Of a stretch of DNA of 64,000 bases, positions 44,828-53,167 are shown one piece after another. Position numbers and translations under genes: made by a program. The notes beneath the pieces were generated by a model. It was given only the letters and a program-made list of their open reading frames with translations. It made no database searches and was not told where the DNA came from. Position 1 is the first letter of the stretch; each line of letters begins with the position of its first letter. The stretch is from Spirochaetota bacterium (GTDB taxonomy: Bacteria; Spirochaetota; UBA4802; JAFGDQ01), in assembly GCA_016932015.1 (NCBI GenBank), contig JAFGDQ010000104.1, positions 1 through 64,000 on the forward strand, written 5' to 3'.

Positions 44828-45619
44828 ATGAAAAACACGCTCAACAAAAAAATCAGATCATTAGCAGCAGGATGCTTCCTTATAACAACCATAACCGCCC
44901 TGCATGCAGATAAACCAATATATAAAGCAATAAAACGAATAGAAGTCGATTCAAAAGAGAACATCTATGCATTCAAACTTGAAAAGTTCGACAAAGAAGG
45001 CAGACTGATCTCCATAACACGGGAAAAAGAAAAAACCTTACATGAAACTTATTATGATTACTCACAGAAAAATATAATCAGGTTTAAATTCTTTGAAAAC
45101 GGCAAGCTGGTATATTCATCAACTGAACATTTAACCCCGGAAAAAAAAATTAAGAAAAGAATAATAACCAGGAAAGACAACAAAATAACAGCAACTGAAG
45201 AATACGTATATAATACAGAAGGAAAGCTTGAAAGTATTATTTCGAAAAATGAAAAAGGCGAACAGTGGAGGCTTGACAGTTTTACCTATGACACAAAAGG
45301 AAACATGATACAAAGAAGAGTCACTACCCCTTCAGATCCCCAGGAGATTAATTTTACTTTTAAATACGATAACAATAATAACAAGATTGAAGAAAGGCAT
45401 ATCCTTTCTTACGAGTATTATAGAATAAAAACTTATAAATACAACGAAAAAGGAATTTTAAATGAATCGGCTTATTCCAAATATTCCGCAGGCAAAATAA
45501 GAAGCATCCTTAATACAGAATACATCTACAACGAAGACGGAAGCCTGAAAGAGGAAAAAATAAAAAATGATAAAGATGTATTGCAGTACAGACACATCTA
45601 TACATATGAAAAGTATTAA
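44828..45619 (+). CDS. Secreted YD-repeat-like protein
   Basis: 263 aa. Signal peptide about 1-27 (ends T-A-L-H-A). The mature part repeats a Y-x-Y-[DN]-x-x-G-[KN]-[LI] pattern about every 25-30 residues ('YVYNTEGKLES', 'FTYDTKGNMIQ', 'YKYNEKGILNE', 'YIYNEDGSLKE'), as in short RHS/YD-type beta proteins. No toxin or core domain. Probably an envelope protein of unknown role. Ribosome site weak. Confidence 0.7.
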   Translation: MKNTLNKKIRSLAAGCFLITTITALHADKPIYKAIKRIEVDSKENIYAFKLEKFDKEGRLISITREKEKTLHETYYDYSQKNIIRFKFFENGKLVYSSTEHLTPEKKIKKRIITRKDNKITATEEYVYNTEGKLESIISKNEKGEQWRLDSFTYDTKGNMIQRRVTTPSDPQEINFTFKYDNNNNKIEERHILSYEYYRIKTYKYNEKGILNESAYSKYSAGKIRSILNTEYIYNEDGSLKEEKIKNDKDVLQYRHIYTYEKY

Positions 45620-45776
45620 AAACAAAATCACCTATAGATAAATTTTTAAGTAAAAAGTATTTGCTTTTTTTCAAAGTTTTACAGACCTCTTAGGATACCT
45701 CATTTCAGAATTTTAAAGGGTAAACTCCATATGGCAAAGATAAGCCGGATATTTCAACAGGGAACAGATAAAAATA

Positions 45777-46373
45777 ATGAATAAGATTTGTGTATTCTGC
45801 GGCTCCAGTTGCGGGAACAATCCTGTTTATACGGAAGCAGCTAAGGAACTCGGCAGACTGTTTGCAGCAAATAATATTACGCTCATATACGGCGGAGCCA
45901 AAGTCGGGATCATGGGCGTACTCGCAGATGAAATTCTTGAAGCAGGCGGAAAAGTAACAGGCATAATTCCAAAATTCCTGAGAGACAGTGAAGTTGCTCA
46001 TAACGACTTAACCGAATTAATACTGGTTACAACAATGCATGAGCGTAAAGATCTGATGCAGAAAGAAGCCGATGGATTTATTGCAATGCCCGGCGGCCTT
46101 GGTACTATTGAAGAGATTTTTGAAATGATCACATGGGGCCAGCTGAACCTGCATAAAAAGCCTTGCGCGTTCCTGAATATAAACGGATTCTACGATTTAA
46201 TAAACGGCTTCCTGGAAAATGCAGTCAAGGAAGGATTCATTGAAAAAGAAATTAAAGATATAATCATAATTGAATCGGACCCTGCAGCTGTCATGGATAG
46301 ATTTTCAAACTATGTTCATCATAATATTAGCAAAGCGGAAATTGCGCTAAGAAAAAAGGCTGCCAAAGAATAA
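45777..46373 (+). CDS. LOG family protein (TIGR00730; nucleoside monophosphate phosphoribohydrolase)
   Basis: 198 aa Rossmann-like. 'YGGAKVGIMG' (38-47), M-H-E-R-K (87-91) and P-G-G-L-G-T-I-E-E (105-113) match the lonely-guy family, which releases cytokinin-type bases or AMP-like products from nucleotide monophosphates. Full length for the family; starts ATG 45777. Physiological substrate in bacteria is mostly unknown. Confidence 0.93.
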   Translation: MNKICVFCGSSCGNNPVYTEAAKELGRLFAANNITLIYGGAKVGIMGVLADEILEAGGKVTGIIPKFLRDSEVAHNDLTELILVTTMHERKDLMQKEADGFIAMPGGLGTIEEIFEMITWGQLNLHKKPCAFLNINGFYDLINGFLENAVKEGFIEKEIKDIIIIESDPAAVMDRFSNYVHHNISKAEIALRKKAAKE

Positions 46374-46428
46374 CCGGCAGTATTAAAGTTAATTATAATA
46401 ATACCGCAAATTCCGGACGAACAGAATA

Positions 46429-46899
46429 ATGAATTATGAAAGAACATGGGAATTCAAAAAAGAAATAACAGGCATAGCTACTCCCCTGACGCGTTCCCAG
46501 AAAGAGAATTATCAGATTATAAGAAAGCACTGGAAGAATTTTAACAGGCAGCTGGGAATTAACCAGGTTAATACAGGTGCAAACTGGAAAAAGTACGGAG
46601 TTACTTACAGGCGAGATAATACCTATTTTTATTTTACAGGACTGCCTTTAGCAAAAGAAATAAACGGCTTTGAAAAGCTGAGTATTGAAACCGGATATTA
46701 TATTAAATTCCGGCATTCCGGAAGCATGCCGGAAATTAAAAATACAGTTTATCAGATTTATAAAAAAATCATACCGGAGAACGGAATCGATTTAGATGAT
46801 CAGAGACGGATAATCCATTATGAATATTATGACTGCAGGTTTAAGTGGAATGATAAAGATTCCATAATTGATATATTTGTTCCGATTAAAATGAAATAA
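46429..46899 (+). CDS. GyrI-like / effector-binding domain protein
   Basis: 156 aa. The second half has the AraC-effector-binding fold pattern: 'YIKFRHSGSMPEIKNTVYQIYKKIIPENGIDLDD' then 'HYEYYDCRFKWNDKDSIIDIFVPIK'. No DNA-binding domain, so it is a stand-alone small-molecule-binding protein of SHS2/GyrI-like type. Begins 56 bp after the LOG gene. Ligand unknown. Confidence 0.82.
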   Translation: MNYERTWEFKKEITGIATPLTRSQKENYQIIRKHWKNFNRQLGINQVNTGANWKKYGVTYRRDNTYFYFTGLPLAKEINGFEKLSIETGYYIKFRHSGSMPEIKNTVYQIYKKIIPENGIDLDDQRRIIHYEYYDCRFKWNDKDSIIDIFVPIKMK

Positions 46900-46929
46900 C
46901 ACAACAGGCTTTAACAAGGATAAATAGAA

Positions 46930-47403
46930 ATGAAAATATTACGTGTAGATATAAACGACAGCAGTACAATTCTTGATTTGCAGACACTGTCATACAGGCA
47001 GGAAGCGGAAATATATAATGACTACACCATCCCGCCATTAACGCAAACACTCGATGAAATTAAAAACGACTTCAATGATAACATAATACTGAAAGCGGTA
47101 ATTGATGATACTATTGTCGGATCAGTCAGGGCATACGTTAAAGACTATACATGTTATATAGGAAGACTGATAGTTCATCCTGATCATCAGAACAAAAGTA
47201 TTGGCACAGGACTGATGAAAAAAATTGAAAAATATTTTACAGTTCAGGGAATTAAAACATTCGAACTGTTTACAGGCGAAAAAAGCGAAAAGAACCTTTA
47301 CCTGTACAGGAAACTGGGCTATGAAATTTTCAAAGAAGAAAAGATGAATGACAATGTTAACATTGTATCTTTGCATAAAATATTATATAAGCATAACCAT
47401 TAA
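46930..47403 (+). CDS. GNAT family acetyltransferase
   Basis: 157 aa GNAT fold: 'VGSVRAYVKDYTCYIGRLIVHPDHQNKSIGTGLMKKIEKYF' holds the acetyl-CoA loop Q-x-x-x-I-G-T-G, and 'LYRKLGYEIFKEE' closes the domain. Typical length. AAGGA lies 11 nt before the ATG. Substrate unknown. Confidence 0.88.
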   Translation: MKILRVDINDSSTILDLQTLSYRQEAEIYNDYTIPPLTQTLDEIKNDFNDNIILKAVIDDTIVGSVRAYVKDYTCYIGRLIVHPDHQNKSIGTGLMKKIEKYFTVQGIKTFELFTGEKSEKNLYLYRKLGYEIFKEEKMNDNVNIVSLHKILYKHNH

Positions 47404-47428
47404 AGAATGACCGATGCCGGCTGAAAAA

Positions 47429-47470
47429 ATGAATTCGAATCCTTTTGCAGGATACTGCGGAGCATACTGA
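47429..47470 (+). pseudogene. DUF3795 N-terminal remnant (13 codons)
   Basis: ATG-N-S-N-P-F-A-G-Y-C-G-A-Y then TGA. It matches the first 13 codons of the DUF3795 fragment at 48062 (M-N-P-N-R-F-I-G-C-R-G-A-Y) and the usual G-Y-C-G-A-Y-C family start; a stop replaces the next Cys. No downstream family sequence remains. Confidence 0.45.
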
Positions 47471-47514
47471 AAAATTCATAATTAAAGAGTTTAATTTATA
47501 AGAATATACAGATC

Positions 47515-47970
47515 ATGAAGATAATAGAAGAAAAAGAAATAAGCACAGGCGATATTGTAATAAGCCCGCGCCCTGTATGGAAATGCACCGGATGCAGGGA
47601 ATACGGAATACGTCCCTCCTGCGCACCCAATGTCCCGGACTGGCAGGACGCAGTTGAATGGGCAAAGAATTATAAAACAGCACTGCTGATTAAATTCGGT
47701 CTGGAAGGCAGCTTTCATGAAGATAAACGGAAAATCCTGAACTGGATACTGGACAGGGAAAAAGAGCTGTTTAAAAACCACACATACGTCTTTGCGCTTT
47801 TCCCAGGCCACTGTACACTGTGTGAGGATTGCGCCTGTGAAAAGGGAAATCCCTGTACTCAAAGATACAGGGTAAGGCCGTCCCTGGACGCAATCGGAAT
47901 TGAATTAAGCAGACTGGTAAACATTGATTACACAGAAAACGTGCTTTATTCTATTATTTTTTTAGATTAA
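47515..47970 (+). CDS. DUF2284 Cys-rich metal-binding protein
   Basis: 151 aa. Cys clusters at 24, 27, 36 and at 100, 103, 106, 108, 114 ('CTGCREYGIRPSCAP', 'GHCTLCEDCACEKGNPC') match DUF2284, a predicted metal or Fe-S protein of anaerobes. 'RPSLDAIGIEL' near the end is also typical. Slightly shorter than many members (about 170-190 aa). Function unknown. Confidence 0.85.
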   Translation: MKIIEEKEISTGDIVISPRPVWKCTGCREYGIRPSCAPNVPDWQDAVEWAKNYKTALLIKFGLEGSFHEDKRKILNWILDREKELFKNHTYVFALFPGHCTLCEDCACEKGNPCTQRYRVRPSLDAIGIELSRLVNIDYTENVLYSIIFLD

Positions 47971-48061
47971 ATAACACGCTGATATTATTTTTAAATAACA
48001 TATAACACAAATAAATCACAGGGGGATACCGGATAAAGAATGATTATTGCAGGTGAAGATA

Positions 48062-48310
48062 ATGAACCCGAACCGCTTTATCGGATGCCGCGGAGCATAC
48101 TGCAGAACCTGTAAACCGATTTCTGACAGACAATGCAAGGGATGCAAAAACGGTTTTGAATACGAAAATTTATCAGGATCGCGGAAAACTGGAAAAACGC
48201 ATACGGTAAAGATCAATAATATATATAGAGAAGTATATAAATATTTTTTATTTAAATTTTTCATTATTTTCTTTCTGAAAATGCTTGATTTCAAAACAGT
48301 ACTTTCGTAA
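48062..48310 (+). pseudogene. Truncated DUF3795 protein
   Basis: 82 codons from an ATG with AGGTGAAG before it. Residues 1-35 match the Cys-rich DUF3795 start ('GCRGAYCRTCKPISDRQCKGCKNGFEYE'), but the later Cys cluster of the family is missing and the last 30 residues are a hydrophobic, out-of-family tail. A deletion or frameshift has probably destroyed the gene. It could still make a short peptide. Confidence 0.55.
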
Positions 48311-48392
48311 TTTTCCTCATACTCTTCATACTATATAATCTAAAATTTTTATCGCAGAATTATTTGCGTTCAGTCACTTCAGGAAACGGCAG

Positions 48393-48983
48393 ATGAAAGC
48401 AAGTGTAATATTGGCACATCCTTATCCAAAGAGTTTTAACCATGCGATATATAAAACCGTTAATGAAACACTTGCGGAAACAGGAACTGCAGCTTTCAGT
48501 CATGACCTTTATGAAGAAAATTTTAATCCGGTAATGACAACCGGTGAACTGGGTTCAGATAAATCCGATGACAGACTGGTGAATCAATATGCTGATGAAC
48601 TGGTTGAATCCGATTATCTGATATTTATTCACCCGAACTGGTGGGGCCAGCCGCCTGCAATACTGAAAGGCTATATTGACAGAGTTATAAGGCCGCCTTA
48701 TGCGTATGATTTTCCCGAAGAGTCAACCGGCGGCGGTTTGCCGATTGAAAAGCTGAACGGAAAGCACGGAATGGTATATAATACATCCAATACAGAAGCA
48801 GACCGGGAAGACAGCTATTTTGGCGACCCTCTTGATAAAATATGGGAGAAATGTATTTTCGGCTTTTGCGGTATTAAGAAATACCACAGAAGAATGTTTC
48901 GAATAATTGCCGACAGTTCCGAAGCAGACAGAAAAAGATGGCTTGAACAGGTCAGGTCAGATATTACAGAAATAATAAAATGA
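48393..48983 (+). CDS. NAD(P)H oxidoreductase, flavodoxin-2 fold (MdaB/KefF-like)
   Basis: 196 aa. 'VILAHPYPKSFNHAI' (FMN phosphate loop), 'SDYLIFIHPNWWGQPPAILKGYIDRVI' (flavin isoalloxazine loop) and 'GKHGMVYNTSNTE' are the quinone-reductase-like signatures. Predicted FMN-dependent two-electron reductase of quinones or aldehydes in the cytoplasm. Its TGA stop overlaps the ATG of a 39-codon frame (ATGA). Confidence 0.9.
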   Translation: MKASVILAHPYPKSFNHAIYKTVNETLAETGTAAFSHDLYEENFNPVMTTGELGSDKSDDRLVNQYADELVESDYLIFIHPNWWGQPPAILKGYIDRVIRPPYAYDFPEESTGGGLPIEKLNGKHGMVYNTSNTEADREDSYFGDPLDKIWEKCIFGFCGIKKYHRRMFRIIADSSEADRKRWLEQVRSDITEIIK

Positions 48984-49099
48984 CATTCAGAATTTCGTGT
49001 AACGGACATAAGCTGTCCTACGAAGATGATTTACAGACAGGTGCTGTTGATTACGAAAAATATAAAAACTGCATACGCATTAACAAGTACAGCGCCTGA
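48980..49099 (+). CDS. Possible 39-aa small protein or gene remnant
   Basis: ATG overlaps the stop of the flavodoxin-fold gene (ATGA), which suits translational coupling. The product begins MTFRISCNGHKLSYEDD and has two Cys. No family recognised; it may be the worn start of a lost gene. Confidence 0.3.
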   Translation: MTFRISCNGHKLSYEDDLQTGAVDYEKYKNCIRINKYSA

Positions 49100-49196
49100 A
49101 AGCTGATATGCGATATTAATCCGCTTCACCTTAAATGAATTTCAGCCTGCTGCGCATATTTGCACAACATTAAACTTATTCAATGTGAGGAGTAAT

Positions 49197-49529
49197 ATGT
49201 TGTCAGAAAGAATCGGAAAAGGTGTGCAAACATTCAGAATTAAAGGCTTTGAAAACCTTTATACTGAAGTAATGGATTTTGGACCGGATCATGAGAATTT
49301 CCTTCAGTCAAGAAAAGTTATCAAACTTAAGTCCGAAAATAAGTATTACGCGATGGTGGAAATTCCATATAAAGATGTGGAACAGTTTATTGTTCTGCTT
49401 GAAAACTGTAATTTTGAATTCTTCAACGATATTGACTGGGTCAATGTTGCTAAAACTACAGAGTCCTGTTTATGGATAGGGCCACAGTTTGAATCAAGAT
49501 TCATTAATCTTGACATCTGCGGCGGTTAG
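49197..49529 (+). CDS. Hypothetical protein, 110 aa
   Basis: Soluble, no signal peptide or membrane helix. Mixed alpha/beta composition ending 'WIGPQFESRFINLDICGG'. Start is the ATG at 49197 with GAGGAG a few bases before it; a GTG four codons earlier overlaps that site. No family recognised. Confidence 0.6.
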   Translation: MLSERIGKGVQTFRIKGFENLYTEVMDFGPDHENFLQSRKVIKLKSENKYYAMVEIPYKDVEQFIVLLENCNFEFFNDIDWVNVAKTTESCLWIGPQFESRFINLDICGG

Positions 49530-49638
49530 TGTTTTACTTGTTGAATGAATTAGCGTTTTACGAACAGGCCTGAGCCCTGCATAGTAAAGGGCAATATCCA
49601 AATATTTTATTACAATGTCATCCGTGGAATAAAAAGAA

Positions 49639-50253
49639 ATGATCAGTTTCGGATTTATGCTTACATCTCTTATAGTTGTGCTGATTCCAGGCACAGGTGT
49701 CATTTACACAGTATCAACAGGAATAACCGGAAGCAGAAGAAACAGTATTGCTGCTGCTGTTGGATGTACACTTGGAATAATTCCTCATTTAACTGCAGGA
49801 ATTCTGGGAATTTCAGCCATACTGCACGCAAGCGCACAGATATTTCAGATTATAAAAATAATCGGCATCATTTATCTTATTTATCTCGGTTACGGATTAC
49901 TGTTTAATAAAAACGGAATAGAAATAAACGAGAATAACAGACTGGAAAATGATCTGAAGATAATAGGAAAAGGAATACTGCTTAACCTGCTTAATCCGAA
50001 ACTGACTCTCTTTTTCTTTTCTTTCCTGCCGCAATTCATTACTGCAACAGATTCCGGCTATATTTACCAGATGACAGTATTGAGTATTATATTTATGGCT
50101 TTAACACTTTTCATTTTCATAATATACGGCATACTTGCTAATTATTTTAAACAGCTGTTTATCAAATCACCCAGAATTACACGGCGCATACAGCAGGGTT
50201 TTGGTGCTGTTTTAATCGGATTTGCCGCCAAACTCGCTTTAAGTGAAGATTAA
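49639..50253 (+). CDS. LysE/RhtB family amino-acid exporter
   Basis: 204 aa, six hydrophobic segments. 'LIPGTGVIYTVSTGITGSRRNSIAAAVGCTLGIIPH' is the LysE/RhtB core (P-G-P/T motif in helix 1), and 'LLNLLNPKLTLFFFSFLPQFI' is the conserved helix-4 region. Exports amino acids or related metabolites; substrate unknown. Confidence 0.92.
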   Translation: MISFGFMLTSLIVVLIPGTGVIYTVSTGITGSRRNSIAAAVGCTLGIIPHLTAGILGISAILHASAQIFQIIKIIGIIYLIYLGYGLLFNKNGIEINENNRLENDLKIIGKGILLNLLNPKLTLFFFSFLPQFITATDSGYIYQMTVLSIIFMALTLFIFIIYGILANYFKQLFIKSPRITRRIQQGFGAVLIGFAAKLALSED

Positions 50254-50612
50254 ATTTTTTAGAACAAGTATAATCCAGTCATATAGAATATTCCTATGCA
50301 GCAATACCGGACTATGTCATTTGCTGCTGTTGAAATATTTCCTGCAAATATCCTTCATAAAAAAATGAAAACAACTTCCCTGCCCCGTTTACATATTTTT
50401 ACTTGATAAAAATCTGCCATTTTCAATATCTTACCATATTCATATATTTTTGCGAAAAATGGTAACATTATTGACAAGAATAATATGAAAAGCTAAGGCA
50501 ACAGATTATCCGTTAATTATAACTAAAAATAACGGCAACAGAACTTTTGATCTGTAAAAAATTATCCAAGACGAAAGTCTGAATTTTAATATAAAAATGG
50601 AAAGAATAAATT
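50254..50612. other. Leader region of glyS, no gene seen
   Basis: 359 bp. Small repeat GGCAACAGA occurs twice (about 50498 and 50533) and CCGTTA/TAACGG could pair. No T-box conserved GGTGG-type bulge or glycine riboswitch core is visible. Confidence 0.45.
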
Positions 50613-51977
50613 ATGTCTGCAACATCAATGGAACAACTAATTTCTTTGTGCAAAAGAAGAGGAATTATTTTTCAAAGCGCTGAAATTTACGGAGGACTGC
50701 AGGGAGTGTACGACTTCGGGCCTCTTGGAGTTGAGCTGAAGAACAACATTAAAAACGCATGGTGGAAATCAATGGTCTATGAACGCGATGACATTGAAGG
50801 ACTGGACAGCGCGATTTTGACCCACAGGAAAGTACTTCAGTATTCCGGTCATGAGGATACCTTCTCAGATCCGCTTGTTGACTGCAAACAATGCAAGACA
50901 AGGCACAGAGCAGACCATATTAAAGACAACAAATGCCCTAACTGCGGATCTGCCGATCTTACAGAGCCGCGCGAATTCAACCTGATGTTCAAAACAAGCA
51001 TAGGCCCTGTTGATGACGGCACAAACTTCGGTTACCTGCGGCCTGAGACAGCACAGGCAATTTTTACACAGTTCAGAAATGTTGTTGATTCAACCGCAAG
51101 AAAGCTCCCTTTCGGTATTGCACAGATCGGCAAGTCTTTCCGTAATGAGATTACACCGCGTAACTTCATATTCAGGGTCCGCGAATTTGAGCAGATGGAG
51201 CTCGAATACTTTGTTGAGCCGGGTACAGATGAAGAATGGCACGAAACATGGAAGAATGAGCGTCTTAACTGGTGGGTGGAACAGGGACTGAAGAGAGAAA
51301 ACCTTGTTGCACAGGATATTGAAGGCGATGATTTAGCTCATTACGCGAAAGCGTGTTTCGATATAGAATATAAATTTCCTCACGGCCTTGAAGAGCTTGA
51401 AGGTGTTGCCAACCGTACGGATTATGACCTCGGCAACCATACAAAAGCACAGAATGAATTCGAGATTACTGCACATGTTCATCCTAACAAGGACAGCAAT
51501 GCCAAACTCTGCATTCGCGATGAAGTAAACAATAAATGGATTATTCCGTATGTAATTGAACCGTCCGCAGGTGTTGAACGCGGCGTACTTGCCCTGCTTA
51601 CGGAAGCCTATGAAGAAGAGGACCTTGGAGAAGGCAACAGCCGAATCGTTCTCAAGCTTAAAAAGCATCTTGCTCCTGTAAAAGTTTCGGTCATTCCGCT
51701 TAAGAAAAATCATGAAAAAATTATGGAAACATGCTTTGAAATCAAAAAGCGTCTGCTCAAACTTGGCATAGGCCGCGTGTCTCTTGAAAATACGGGAAAT
51801 ATAGGCAAGGCATACAGAAGAAACGATGAGATCGGTACACCTTTCTGTATTACTGTAGACTTTGAGACTATTGAGAAAACTCCTGCTTCAGTTACAATCC
51901 GTGACAGAGACACAATGCAGCAGGAAAGAATAGAGTTAGATAAACTCGAGGAATTTATCCGCGGTCAGTTTATATAA
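50613..51977 (+). CDS. glyQS: Glycyl-tRNA synthetase (alpha2 dimeric type)
   Basis: 454 aa. Class II: '[22 protein letters not shown]', motif 2 '[25 protein letters not shown]', zinc-like C-x2-C ... C-x2-C ('CKQCKTRH', 'CPNCGS'), motif 3 '[13 protein letters not shown]', C-terminal anticodon-binding domain 370-454. Charges tRNA-Gly. This is the eukaryote/archaea-like single-chain type, used by spirochaetes, Gram-positives and others rather than the alpha2beta2 enzyme. Confidence 0.97.
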   Translation: MSATSMEQLISLCKRRGIIFQSAEIYGGLQGVYDFGPLGVELKNNIKNAWWKSMVYERDDIEGLDSAILTHRKVLQYSGHEDTFSDPLVDCKQCKTRHRADHIKDNKCPNCGSADLTEPREFNLMFKTSIGPVDDGTNFGYLRPETAQAIFTQFRNVVDSTARKLPFGIAQIGKSFRNEITPRNFIFRVREFEQMELEYFVEPGTDEEWHETWKNERLNWWVEQGLKRENLVAQDIEGDDLAHYAKACFDIEYKFPHGLEELEGVANRTDYDLGNHTKAQNEFEITAHVHPNKDSNAKLCIRDEVNNKWIIPYVIEPSAGVERGVLALLTEAYEEEDLGEGNSRIVLKLKKHLAPVKVSVIPLKKNHEKIMETCFEIKKRLLKLGIGRVSLENTGNIGKAYRRNDEIGTPFCITVDFETIEKTPASVTIRDRDTMQQERIELDKLEEFIRGQFI

Positions 51978-51989
51978 TTATTATTAAAA

Positions 51990-52031
51990 ATTTTCTGGTC
52001 AAGCAGATGACATTGCTGCTCGATCAGAAAA
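51990..52031 (+). terminator. Stem-loop after glyQS
   Basis: 15-bp arm TTTCTGGTCAAGCAG pairs with CTGCTCGATCAGAAA (one G-U and one mismatch), 9-nt loop, about 15 bp after the stop. Followed by AATATATAT rather than a U-tract. Confidence 0.55.
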
Positions 52032-52513
52032 ATATATATGTCTTACTATACATGAAAAAGTCCTAATCCCGCTACATAATAGACAGATACATTAAACTGA
52101 TCATTTTCATTTTTTTATTGGATACTGATTACTCAAGTTGACTGGCTTTTCATTTTAATTTTTGCAATTTTAAAAAAAATCCATTAAACTGGAACGTTGA
52201 CAAATTATTCATGGGCAAAAATAATTACATTAGGGAACCGTATATAAAATATAACAAAGAGCCATGGATGCTATAGTATAGAATCATTATATTCCGAATC
52301 AATTCGAATTAATCTGTGAAATTCAAGAATTGGATTAAAAAATACTTGTTGAACAAAGCTGTTTTCTGGACTATCTATTCTTAAATTTATAAATACAAAG
52401 AATCATAATAAGCATGCTTATAATTAAAAAACCCTTAATTTCCGCTTTTTTGCCCGAAATAATAAAAATTAATAATATACCTGTATTAAAAATTAAATTT
52501 TCAGAGTATTAAC
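52032..52513. other. 482-bp intergenic region, nothing seen
   Basis: Very AT-rich DNA between glyQS and the DUF2867 gene. No frame with a ribosome site, no clear RNA motif. Must hold the DUF2867 promoter. Confidence 0.5.
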
Positions 52514-53041
52514 ATGAAAAAAGTCAAAAGAACCAAAACAATTCCTGATAATTCAATTATATCAAAAAACTTTAATGGGATTAGTTATTGCGACTCTTAT
52601 TCAATAAAAGTCCAGACAAAGGAAAGTATCGATAAAATTACAACTGACATTTTTCAAACACCGTCATGGGCCGATGCCTTAATGGCTATCAGGAATAAAG
52701 CTGTTAAACTTTTTGGCCTGCAGGGAGGCGGCAGGAAGAAAAACACCGGAATTTCAGATTACTATCCTGTAGGTTCCAAAGCTGTTTACTTTACGGTTAT
52801 CGATAGAAATGAAAACGAAATTGTAACAGCAGAGAATGACAAACATTTAAATTTCAGAGTTTCCGTAATGACAGTGCGTGAAGCCAATAATGTAATTATT
52901 CATTTAACAACTCTGGTAAAATTTAATAATATTATTGGAAGAATATATTTTTTACCTGTTAAGCCCTTTCACCGATTGATTGTCGCATCTTTATTACAAA
53001 GAATATTAAAAAAAGATACATACCGCACAGTTCAATATTGA
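52514..53041 (+). CDS. DUF2867 family protein
   Basis: 175 aa. 'YCDSYSIKV', 'PSWADALMAIRNKAVKLFGLQ' and C-terminal 'GRIYFLPVKPFHRLIVASLLQRIL' match DUF2867, soluble proteins of unknown role sometimes fused to short-chain dehydrogenases. No signal peptide. Stand-alone gene with terminator. Confidence 0.82.
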   Translation: MKKVKRTKTIPDNSIISKNFNGISYCDSYSIKVQTKESIDKITTDIFQTPSWADALMAIRNKAVKLFGLQGGGRKKNTGISDYYPVGSKAVYFTVIDRNENEIVTAENDKHLNFRVSVMTVREANNVIIHLTTLVKFNNIIGRIYFLPVKPFHRLIVASLLQRILKKDTYRTVQY

Positions 53042-53105
53042 TCCCGACTCTGGATTCAACAAGAATACCTGCACGGGCTGCTTTAAAAAAAGCCGTTGAA
53101 TAAAG

Positions 53106-53134
53106 CAATTGCCTCCTTATTAGAGAGGCAATTG
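53106..53134. terminator. Bidirectional terminator
   Basis: 10-bp perfect stem CAATTGCCTC / GAGGCAATTG, 9-nt loop, between the convergent DUF2867 (+) and beta-barrel (-) genes. Short U-rich tail on both sides. Confidence 0.65.
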
Positions 53135-53167
53135 TTATTATCCTGACAGATATATGTTAACATGACC

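Noticed and set aside
44773-44964. Minus-strand 63-codon frame over the start of the YD-like gene
   Set aside because: Antisense shadow with no ribosome site.
50254-50612. T-box or glycine riboswitch upstream of glyQS
   Set aside because: None of the conserved cores is visible in the leader.
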